Shown in pieces: positions 10,413-18,945 of a stretch of DNA of 64,000 nt. How positions within the stretch are numbered: position 1 is the stretch's first letter; the number at the start of each line of letters is the position of its first letter. Source of the DNA: Linnemannia hyalina (Eukaryota > Mortierellomycota > Mortierellomycetes > Mortierellales > Mortierellaceae); contig JAHRHY010000014.1 of NCBI GenBank assembly GCA_019671135.1, positions 1,672,001-1,736,000 on the forward strand, read 5' to 3'. Under the pieces are notes generated by a model, which saw only the letters and a list, made by a program, of their open reading frames with translations, did no database searches and was not told where the DNA came from. The translations under genes and the position numbers were made by a program.

Positions 10413-10756
10413 TTTGACTCTTTCCAAATAGTATCGATGTTATCGTGGAGGATTCCGTCGCTGTAGGTTCGCTCAGTGCTGTATCCTACTTTGAGCAAAT
10501 AGTTGACGTAGGCTTGGTGCTTTGTGTTGTCTCCAATCCGCAAGGTTTTTGTTAGCTTGAATATTGTGATGTGGCGCCAGGTATCTGTCGCGTTTTCATT
10601 GATGAGTTGGTGATATCTTGTTGTGTGCCATGTTGAACGATGGTAGAGTTTGTCGAACGGGTAGGGGTTCACTCTCTCCATGCCGATTGGGGAGGAGTTG
10701 TGACAATGCTGTTTGGCGTGGCCGCCCGACCTAACTCGAGTTGGTGGCCGGGACAT
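10376..10756 (-). CDS. Small orphan ORF
   Basis: This frame of 126 residues has an internal methionine at about residue 26 that may be the true start. The composition is protein-like, with tryptophans, tyrosines and histidines spread through it, and there is no signal peptide or membrane segment. I do not recognise it. The final residues and the stop codon fall in the 13-bp tandem array, so the C-terminus may have been remodelled by repeat expansion. It lies 110 bases upstream of the DUF4291 gene on the same strand. It may be a fragment of a larger former gene. Confidence 0.35.
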   Translation of the reverse strand: MSRPPTRVRSGGHAKQHCHNSSPIGMERVNPYPFDKLYHRSTWHTTRYHQLINENATDTWRHITIFKLTKTLRIGDNTKHQAYVNYLLKVGYSTERTYSDGILHDNIDTIWKESKDVLKDCSEGLF

Positions 10757-10888
10757 CTGCGCTGAAGCTACCTTTGTTCCTCCTCACCACAGGATTAAGA
10801 CTAAGTGGTGTTGGGAAAGAAATAACTTTGTTGACAGCTTTCCTATTTCGCATTATTGTCTTTTACTCCGCAATTTTGTTTAGCTACA

Positions 10889-13163
10889 ATGGATACATTC
10901 ATTGCATGGGCAAAGGAGGACAGGAAGACCGTGGAGGGTCAATGGTTTGAACATATCAGTTTCCCGTCGTTCGTCAAGAACTTTGCGCTTACGGACCAGA
11001 GCGGTTTACTCGCCGACTATGCAGAATTACCGACATCCAGTGCAAGACGTCGCCAAGCGCTCTAGGGCGCACACAACGTCTTCACGCAGAACCGCTAGCC
11101 TGATTTCTGGACGTCATGGACGCAACAGCTGTCAGTCGACGAAGCCCAACAGGAGCTTCACGCATGTAGCTTATCAACAGCGAAGAATACGGCAGTACTT
11201 GCACAAGAAGCATCACTCCGCGAGTCAGCGAAGAGCTTTAGGGCGTTGGCGAAAAACTGTGATTCGTGACTTAATTATTACAACATTGATTTTATCTAGC
11301 AGCTACTGATGGTAAGCAGTATGACGTCGATACAGAAACATACGGTAAATGCGGACGCAGTATTTCTGGATATCGAGTCAGCGCATATAGCAAAACGTTG
11401 CTTGGTGCTCGCGAAGCGCTAGCGGCCACTTTTTATCTGCATTCTTCGACAGAACCGCGTATTGTACTGTCGCCTTTGTCGAAAACTCACCCGTTCCACC
11501 CGTTGATATCATATATGTTCAAGACAGTATGTGAAATGCATTTTTTCTTCGTTTCGTCCGTTGATCACGACGTTGTGAGTTACCATGCTAAAGCCTTCGT
11601 TCATCTCTCTTATTGTAGGCTCAAGGTCAGCGTGCGGGTGTTACTATCGTCGGTACACAATGGCCTCTCCGGTATACTGCGGGAAATGTACTCAGCGGCT
11701 CTCGAAGAGCTTGCCAGCCGGGCCCAGTTGTTACCAAGAAGGACGTTCTGTATGTCAAGTTATTATTTGGCGTTGAACGCAATGTCGCAGAGGGTAACCA
11801 AGTGGCCTCTCTCTAACCCGCATACACTTTCATTTCTTTCATTATCCTTAGCGTTTTGTTGTCTAGCATCATTAGCACTGTAGCATTATCTGGCAGGAGG
11901 TTCTCTATTTCCAAGGTGATTTCGCAAGGGTCCCGCCTTCCACCTTCACCTTTGGACACGAACTCGACAGATTATCAGAGCATCAAAGCCATGCTGGAGG
12001 CTACCTTCAACACCAGCAGCATGAACAACAGATGCAAACCCCAGCTGCAGTCACTCAAGAGGCGGGTATGCGGAGGTAGAGGAGGAAACTGCCAAGTACT
12101 CCATTATACAAATCGTCTCGCAATTGCTTTTGTGGATTGAACTGGGTCTGTTCACATCACCAACGTCTGAACATATTTTCGCGTCGAGCTGGTCCACCCT
12201 CTTCAACATCCTGCTCTTTGATACATCTCTCCGTGCTGCTCCGTAAGTATGCATGATTGCGGATATTTACTACGTTTATTGGGCTGTCATTGCGAATTCA
12301 TGAGGGTTAGCTGATGATATTTAATTGCCGTGTACTATCGTTCTCACGTAGGGGCGAATTGGTCTCCAAAGCGAGTACTCAAGCACGGCAGAAGGCGGAG
12401 AGCAAAATATGGATCAACTTCGTCGACAGCATGCGGTCGAAAAGTCGATATGTCGATCCGGGTTCGCCTTGATGACAAGTGACGGCATGAAGTGGCAATC
12501 TTTGAATTCAAGGCAACAACGGCAACCAGGGCTGTATGCGAAAAGCAGCAAAAAAAAAATCTTTCCGGTTTGATGCCGCCATCCTGCATGATCTTGAAGC
12601 CAAAAGATTGGACATCAGCAAAAGCTATCCAATAATTACTGAGGGCCAGGCGCTCGGTCTCGACTTCTACGCCCTGCTACGGTATGATGAAGTATTGGTA
12701 CAGGACGTTCCACCACGAAGGGCATCTCCCTCCCCTCCCATGTCAATCAGCTCAAGGCGCATTTCGAGTCCGAAACGATCTTTATCCTCCTAGCCTTCGA
12801 AGTAGGTGTTTTGACCTGAGATGGCTTCGAAGGTTAACTGCAAAATTCTAGAGATCTTTCATTTCCCATGTAGGAACACTTACGGCAGTAGCCTATGCGG
12901 CTACGGATGTCTTGGCAAACTCTGCGCCTACACCATTTGTATACGATCATGACTATGATGGTGAGTACGACGAAGAGTACGCAACAACACCGAACCCTCC
13001 GTCTCGACCCTCTACCCCACCGCCAAAGAAACGCCGTCCGTGTGCTTCCGTGCCTTTTCGCCGTCCAAGAAGAACAAGCTCGGGTCACGTGCCAAAGGAC
13101 ACTGGCAGCTGGGACGACAAGGACCATGAGGACTACTACGGAGGCACTGGCCCAAGCGACTGA
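10889..13163 (+). pseudogene. Decayed multi-exon gene of an unrecognised family
   Basis: Coding-like segments follow one another on the plus strand. From the ATG at 10889 a frame rich in aromatic and acidic residues (for example WAKEDRKTVEGQWFEHIS) is cut by TAG at 11063 and TAG at 11096. It nevertheless continues in the same frame as a coiled-coil-like stretch to about 11260. Further segments at 11310-11528 and 11622-11790 are separated by a plausible intron (GTATGT..TAG). Near 12500-12800 a segment containing VAIFEFKATTATRAV is shifted by one base at the A run 12550-12559, continues as FRFDAAILHDLEAKRLD, and shifts again. The C-terminal tail is proline-rich and basic, ending TGPSD at 13163. 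Two nonsense codons and at least two frameshifts make an active gene unlikely. I could not name the family. Confidence 0.5.
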
Positions 13164-13808
13164 TGGCAACGCATAGGACTTTCCTTACATGAAAATAATA
13201 AAGCACCCGCCCTACACTCCTTTGGTCCGTCAATGAACGATTGGATGTATCACTTAAGTTAGGAGACAAAATGTATTTGACTAAGGAAGGTAGCAATGCT
13301 ACAAACAGTATGTTTCCTATTGTCTGGAGAGCTAGAGTTTTCCACATGGCGATCGGTCTTGCAGTAAACTAATACTATTCACCAGGCTCACCTTCAGGCT
13401 GATTCAGAGGGACCTTGAATTTGTCTTTTTTTGACATGCCGTGAAGTTGAATCTCAATGTCACCCCTTGGTGTTGTCCCTTGACGGGCTTCCTTGAGGTT
13501 GTTGCATGGAGTTGTTCATATAAATTGACACTTGGTCTTGTCCCTTGATCTTCCCAGTCCTTTATCCTTTGTTTTGTCCCACTGTCATCCCAGTATTCCT
13601 TGATCTTTTCTATCCATTGGCATGTTCTCAAAAGTCTAATCACAACTGGCGCGTGAACAATCCAGTACTTGCTGAAATATATTTTAGCATGATGTCTCCT
13701 TGATTTGTACTATGCTTACTTCTCATACTAAGTGTTCATCACGTTTGGACCACAATATTATCAATCTACTAACGTCCCTTGTTTGCTCTACACTTAGCCT
13801 ATTCCACA
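13164..13808. other. Gene-poor spacer
   Basis: No supported gene. A minus-strand open frame at 13404-13643 has several copies of a GTCCCTTGA word, suggesting repeat-derived sequence and not a gene. Confidence 0.45.
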
Positions 13809-14050
13809 ATGCGTGTCAAATACTTGCTTTTTCTCAGCAGACTTTTGAGTTTTGCGGCTGCTACTACGAGTGCTTCCGTATGCAGCGCGCATGGAGGGGT
13901 ACAAGCTTGCTGCAATAGCGAGCTGCTCGGCTGCCTCGTCCAAGTTATAGGTTCGAATGCAATAATTCTGCCTATTACTGCGATAGCGGCGGATCCGCAG
14001 GTGACTTTATAAATGTCAACCCACTGAACTGCGCCAAAATATTGAACTAG
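13809..14050 (+). pseudogene. Small secreted cysteine-rich protein, frame disrupted
   Basis: The ATG at 13809 opens a frame with a clear signal peptide (basic MRVKY start, then a leucine and alanine-rich core). It is followed by a cysteine pattern C-x8-CC-x6-C in the segment VCSAHGGVQACCNSELLGC. That frame then runs into non-cysteine sequence and stops at 14010-14012. From about 13953 another frame continues as a cysteine-bearing tail with C-x6-C-x16-C, ending NCAKILN and a TAG at 14048-14050. A one- or two-base shift near 13950 would join the two halves into a protein of about 80 residues. Spacing loosely recalls hydrophobins (C..CC..C and a C-terminal INV..C), but the eight-cysteine pattern is incomplete. 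An unrecognised intron is the alternative. Confidence 0.4.
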
Positions 14051-14475
14051 TGGAAGGCACGAATCCTCATCCTAAACCAGGCCAAGAGAATGTCCGGAGA
14101 CGCGGGGCTCATTTCTAGGTTCCGAACCATATTTTTGTTATTTTCCCGACACTGTTACGTGTTAGCCTCGGTCACCATTAATCACTAGCTAGAGAATGAA
14201 ATCCCCTGTGTAACCTCGAGGACCTTTTGGGTAGATGCCGTCATCATGTTTGCCGAGTGCACTGAATAGAAAGACTCCTTTTGTCACGGATAAAGGCAAT
14301 GGCCAGATAGGGCAAGAGTGTCGCTTTTGTAATTTAAATAAGTGAAAAAACAATACCAGTAGTGGTATCTTACTGGCACCGAAGATCCCACTTATTCAAC
14401 ACCCCATATGTCTTTTCACAATGTCAAACTAGAGTCAAGCTCAATAGGGTCTTACTTCTCCGCTAATTTTGCCAA

Positions 14476-14511
<36 letters not shown>

Positions 14512-14911
14512 CAGGGGCAGTGGGGATATCGTTAATCCATTCATGCGCGTCATTAATTAGATGGCGAGGCATTTGGTTACCTTAAGAGAGTCATAACACT
14601 CTCGCTGTTTACCCCCGCTTGGCTGAATTGCTTTCCTTTGATGTTCAGAGCACTGGGCAGAAATCAAGTTGACAATTAACATTGCCACTGTATTTTTTGT
14701 AACCTTAAATTATTGGTGATCCCATGAGGCCTTGTGACTTTTCACGCTTTGTTGACATTTACACCCCAATACAACGATAAGGCGCTCACACTTTTCATTG
14801 GCTCGGGATTGTAAGCGAATGCCAGGCGGTGAGAAGTGCCAAGATATCGCGAGAAAAATACACACGACACTCTGAACCTTTGGACTGCAACACGTTTTCA
14901 ATTGTGTTTTA
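14051..14911. other. Gene-free stretch
   Basis: Nothing identifiable on either strand. A minus-strand open frame at 14710-14988 overlaps the retropepsin relic and looks like its shadow. Confidence 0.5.
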
Positions 14912-15343
14912 ATGTTCAGTTGCGACCCATTACCCTTCATTGCTCTCCAATCTTGGAATTCCATTGGCTTTATGTCATTAATGTACACCGTGGAACCGAA
15001 AGTAAAGCTAGCTAGCTACACACAACAGGCTGCAACCAGCAAGCGAGATTTCGGCTTAGACAACAGGCTTGTAGTCCCAATTGTGGTTGGTGATCACCAT
15101 CACGAAGCACTGCTTAGCATAGGCGCGACACATCCATTTATATGTGCGTCGATTGTTCGTCAGTGTGATATGCAGAGAACAACGCTGAAGGACATATCCA
15201 AGTTACACACAAATCGGTCAGTCAAGCTCTGCATAGGCGAAACAGATCACACTGAAGTGGTGTGTGGTCAAATCGTTGTCTATGCGGCATATGAATTGAT
15301 GGAGCACTCTCTCCTACCTGGTAATCCTCGTAAATTAAACTAA
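14912..15343 (+). pseudogene. Retropepsin-like relic of an LTR retrotransposon
   Basis: A 143-residue frame contains a strand followed by VVGDHHHEALLSIGATHPFI and ASIVRQC. The layout matches the retroviral-type aspartyl protease of Ty3/Gypsy polyproteins, where the segment is normally D-(S/T)-G-A-T-H-x-F-I. Here the catalytic triplet reads S-I-G, so the active-site aspartate is missing and the enzyme cannot be active. The downstream V-rich segment (CGQIVVYAAYELM) fits the later strands. No gag, reverse transcriptase, integrase or long terminal repeats were seen nearby, so only this fragment remains. A domesticated non-catalytic protein is possible but less likely. Confidence 0.5.
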
Positions 15344-15607
15344 ATCTCGAGGGAACAAAGAACATGTAGGGTAATTTAACCTTATCGCATGTTGTGTCCC
15401 GATACGCGACCATTAAAAAAAATGTACATCTACCTGAGGACAACTTTCCTAGGTTACCGATCCCGAAAGCTATCATGAGCTCACCGCATTTATGCATTAC
15501 AACAAAAAACATACATTTAACGGGAACCATTTTTATTTGAGTTTCTATGTCAATATTTATGATTCCTTTTATTCAGTTTCGAATGGGAACCAGGGCTACC
15601 TCACATG
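15344..15607. other. Short spacer upstream of the pectate lyase
   Basis: AT-rich spacer with no gene, leading into the TATA box at 15608. Confidence 0.4.
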
Positions 15608-15615
15608 TATATAAG
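15608..15615 (+). promoter_or_regulatory. TATA box of the pectate lyase gene
   Basis: TATATAAG lies 126 bases upstream of the start codon at 15734, followed by a CA- and CT-rich leader. Confidence 0.6.
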
Positions 15616-15733
15616 TACTGGAGTTGTCCCCTGGCATTTTTTTCCTCACCAGTCAGTCTTTAGCTTCCACATCTACAGCACCCAGTCCAACCCTCCACCA
15701 AAAATCTATTATCCAGAACATATTTTTTTCAAC

Positions 15734-16579
15734 ATGAAGTTCCAATTCGTCACTCTCACTGCCGTCTTCGCCACCGTATGCGCCGCTCAAAAGCTCAACA
15801 TCCCAACTCGATCTGGCAGCATCGTTTCCCTCCCCGCACCAAGCATTATCTCTGGAGTTAAGGACTTTGGCAACAAGGAGTTCGACCGTGGACACCCTTG
15901 CAACTCTGACAAAGACACTGGATCTGCCAACGCTGTCTTCATCCTTAAGAATGGTGCTACTTTGAGCAACGTCATTATCGGAGGAAACTCTCTTGAGGGA
16001 GTTCATTGCGAGGGTGCTTGCACTCTTAAGAACGTCTGGTTCCGCAAAGTCTGTGAAGGTACAAACATTTTCATTCGCTGCATTTACTACACACATTCTC
16101 ATTCGCTGCACACATTCTCATTCACTGAGCCATGTCTTAACCACAAAAAATTGATATTTTCTCATTTAGATGCCATCACTCTCAAGGGTACCGGAAGCGT
16201 CTTGATCCAAGGAGGCGGAGCTCAGGACGCCAAGGACAAGGTTGTCCAACACAACGGAAAGGGGACAGTCACCATCAAGGACTACACCGTCGTCAACGTC
16301 GGCAAACTCTTCCGCAGCTGCGGTAACTGCAGCAAGAACGGTGGCCCAAGAAACGTCATTGTCCAGAACGTCAAGGCCAACAAAGTTAACGCTGACCTTG
16401 TCGGTATCAACTCCAACTACGGTGATGTCGCTATCATCTCTGGATCGTGCGGAACCGGTATCAAGCATGTCTGCCAGGAATTCAAGGGTATTATCAAGAA
16501 CGGTAAAAAGGAATCTCCAAAGGTCAAGACCACCGCTAACTGCCGCGGCGCTCAGGCCCAGTCCATCCCCGCCTGTTAA
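15734..16579 (+). CDS. Secreted pectate lyase, polysaccharide lyase family 3
   Basis: Two exons, 15734-16058 and 16170-16579, with a phase-1 intron (GTACAA..TAG), give 244 residues. Residues 1-18 are a signal peptide (core FVTLTAVFATVCAA). The mature domain shows PL3 signatures: FILKNGATLSNVIIGG, then GVHCEGACTLKNVWF, then KVCEDAITLKG, where the acidic pair belongs to the calcium-binding site. They are followed by the repeated beta-helix turns and FRSCGNCSKN with paired cysteines. The enzyme cleaves polygalacturonate in pectin by beta-elimination outside the cell and needs calcium. Length is normal for PL3. I start at 15734 because upstream in-frame sequence contains the TATA box and leader. 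The intron holds an imperfect triplication of a CATTCTCATTCGCTGCA-like unit. The gene is intact, unlike its neighbours. Confidence 0.93.
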   Translation: MKFQFVTLTAVFATVCAAQKLNIPTRSGSIVSLPAPSIISGVKDFGNKEFDRGHPCNSDKDTGSANAVFILKNGATLSNVIIGGNSLEGVHCEGACTLKNVWFRKVCEGTNIFIRCIYYTHSHSLHTFSFTEPCLNHKKLIFSHLDAITLKGTGSVLIQGGGAQDAKDKVVQHNGKGTVTIKDYTVVNVGKLFRSCGNCSKNGGPRNVIVQNVKANKVNADLVGINSNYGDVAIISGSCGTGIKHVCQEFKGIIKNGKKESPKVKTTANCRGAQAQSIPAC

Positions 16580-17676
16580 GAACGGGCTATGGAGGAACCT
16601 TTGGCCATGTATGGTGGCCTTCCGGGCATCTTGCATGGAGCGGAATCCTAGAACGAAGAGATTGAAATAAACTAGAATCGTTTAAAGCGAGAATGACAGT
16701 AATAATATGTGGTTCTTGATCCTTTACATTCCGGACCTTGTGCTGACTGCCCTTGACCTCGCACCTCCATGGTGTCCCTCCCTTCACCGGCTACTCCTTG
16801 GTTCTTCCTTCTGTCTCCCTTTCACTTTTGGACCTCCTTTCTTTTGTGTGATTTGGCTATCTCACCTACCATAGGAGAACTGTCTCCCTGATTATGTTCT
16901 CCCTGACTGACTCCTTCCTGCCTCAGATATCCAAGCGAAAATAGTTGTCTCCGCGTCTTTCGGATGTTTTTTCATCCTCAATCCATGGCGCGGAGGAAAG
17001 TGTCGCCTCCCGTCTTCGCCATATACCAGTGAGAATGGTGATGTCTACCTTCACTCGGGCGCACACACACAACACATACGCACCCTCACTTTCTCCCCTC
17101 ATCATAAGCGACCTTCATCATGAACGGTCCTTCAGACATACAGATTGACAAACCAGTTATACTGAAAGCTCCTCCTTTTTTTGTTCCTTCCTAGTGCGGT
17201 TCTTTTCTGTCATCGCTTTATAGGTTAGCTTTGACGTTGCTCGGGCAGATGCGAACAGGGCAAGGTGCTCCTTATGAATGCCGGGAAAGAAGAATGTCCA
17301 TCCATCCTTAATCTAGTGACGCGGCACAATGCTGCATTCCTGCTACTGCTCCGCCCTCGAGCATGATGGTGTTGTCTCCCCTCGCCAAGACACCCACACA
17401 CAAATGCCCACATATACACAAAATACAGATGTACATCTCGCCTCTCTCTCTCCCATCACAAACAGAAATACAGACAAGCCGGCATACGGATGGATATGGT
17501 CTTTTTTGCTACGGTTGGTTTCCATGTCCCCGTCGCTCGCTCGCTAGCCTTTTTGTTACCGCACAAGATGTTCATTTCTGAAAGGTCAGAATATATTTTC
17601 TTTACGCTACCTATCCTTGAAGAGGCAAGGTATGCGATCTTCCTACGTGGCATATTATGTTTCAAGAAAATAAAGA
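16580..17676. other. Gene-poor stretch
   Basis: About 1.1 kb has no supported gene. Open frames at 16923-17148 and 17225-17665 overlap each other on both strands and show no conserved feature. Confidence 0.5.
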
Positions 17677-17946
17677 CTATACCAACTGTTCACACGAACC
17701 GTCTCCATGGCGACATCCACTTTCGCAGCAAGCATATGGTTTTGTGAAGTCCTTGGGCTTCTCGCATGTGGACTTGATGGAGCATCCCGTGTCTGCGACA
17801 TGGGCAACCATCCGGGTTAACCTCGAGGCAAAAGTCGGCACAGAAGTGGTAGGCCGATCGAATGCTGCAATCACCTTGAACCAGAGATCCATCTTCACAG
17901 ACGTTGGCCAAGCATAGGATAGCGGTGAGGGCAAGCACGGTGATGA
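17677..17946 (-). pseudogene. Secreted cysteine-rich protein relic (start lost, frameshifted)
   Basis: On the minus strand a signal-peptide-like stretch (ITVLALTAILCLANV) has a TAA directly before it instead of an ATG. It is followed by a cysteine-bearing segment (DCSIRSAYHFCADFCLEVN). Around 17800 the coding signal switches frame by one base and continues as GCSIKSTCEKPKDF, then KPYACCESGCRHGDGSCEQ, and a stop at 17679-17677. The two halves together would be a secreted protein of about 90 residues with roughly a dozen cysteines. Both lesions suggest a dead gene. Such proteins are often effectors, adhesins or antimicrobial peptides in fungi, but no function can be assigned. Confidence 0.45.
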
Positions 17947-18586
17947 CTTAGGCCACTTTTCCTGATTAAAGAGTTTGGCTGGTGAGGAAAAATTGGTGTC
18001 TTGTGGGTGCTTGTGAGATAGAACAGTTCTTGAAGAGTGTGGTTTTGGAGAAGAAACTTCAGTACCAGTGGACGCAGGCCGTGTTGGTCTGTTGGCTGTG
18101 TGCAATGAAAAGCCAAAGAGAAGCACAAGGAGAAAGAGGAGGTATGAGCGATGCCCATTGACTTGCTCTCCCACCTGGGCCTCAGACATCCAAAGGAAAA
18201 TTGCTACCCCGCTCTGGTTGTTCCCTTGTCCTTAGTCCAACTCTGACTAGTAGGGATTGTGCCTCCTACGTTTCTTTTTCTCTCCCTTGAGGGTTTCTTT
18301 CTTTGCCTATATGCCAGTGGTAATCGTGTCTTCCCCTCATTTCTTACTCGCCCTTTGTCAACTCTAAAATTTCAATGAGTCGTTGATCATTCAGTGATAC
18401 AGAAGTTTAAACAAACCAAGCGAGCGATTCAGACCTCGATCGCAAACAGATGTTGAGGGCCAGCAATGACAGTCATCATTGCCTTCATCTACCTCTGATT
18501 GAGTCCAGGTTCTCTCCCTCCCTCCCTCTCCGGTCGCTTCTCCATTTCTTTCCTGTTTACTATCTTATTATCCCACCTCCTCAGCG
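17947..18586. other. Gene-free stretch
   Basis: No gene. Near 18464-18497 the sequence ATTGCCTTCATCT...TGATTGAG resembles the 3' end of the partial gene at the left edge of the window (about 71-97). This could be chance or a tiny relic. Confidence 0.4.
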
Positions 18587-18640
18587 TATGCCAAGAACGG
18601 ATTCGAGCGTGCTCGCAACTGGCGCTCGACCATTGCTTAG
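18587..18640 (+). pseudogene. 3'-terminal relic of a third pirin copy
   Basis: A 54-base stretch encodes YAKNGFERARNWRSTIA followed by TAG, matching the last 17 residues of the two pirin genes in this window. The first part matches copy 1 (YAKNGFERAR). The last part matches copy 2 (NWRSTIA), including the codons CGC TCG ACC. The rest of the gene is absent. The preceding bases (CCACCTCCTCAG) resemble a splice acceptor, so it could be a surviving last exon. It is too short to function. Confidence 0.7.
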
Positions 18641-18825
18641 GCATTCTTTTCATTATTTTTGGCATTTGTAAATTTCTCATTTGACATGGAAATAAAGATT
18701 CGACCAAATAGGGTCCATACATGTATCATTCTGCCACACTTAAACAACAACATCACTAGGAAGAATACATACAAGGAAAAAATGCGATTGGTATTCATTA
18801 TGAAAATGCGTAAAGGATGGGAAGG

Positions 18826-18875
<50 letters not shown>

Positions 18876-18945
18876 ACGTATCCACATCTAATCATCGACG
18901 ATAAGGAAGGAAGAAAAAAATAACAATAACAAGGCGAATCGCTCT
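18641..18945. other. Spacer with dinucleotide repeat
   Basis: Intergenic spacer downstream of the NADH dehydrogenase stop, containing the TG microsatellite listed separately. Confidence 0.5.
18828..18874 (+). repeat. (TG)n microsatellite
   Basis: An uninterrupted run of about 23 GT dinucleotides, 70 bases beyond the 3' end of the NADH dehydrogenase gene. Confidence 0.95.

Noticed and set aside
13404..13643. Minus-strand 79-codon frame
   Set aside because: The DNA contains repeated GTCCCTTGA words, so the frame is likely repeat-derived.
13897..13950. A 52-nt intron explaining the frame change in the cysteine-rich protein at 13.8 kb
   Set aside because: The GTAC..TAG pair joins into the wrong frame and would remove the CC pair, so a frameshift is the simpler reading.
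13944..13960. GGTTCGAAT string as a tRNA B box
   Set aside because: No matching A box or cloverleaf around it; it lies in the cysteine-rich protein relic.
15605..15733. Upstream in-frame extension of the pectate lyase
   Set aside because: It starts at the TATA box and ends just before a good signal peptide; it is leader sequence.
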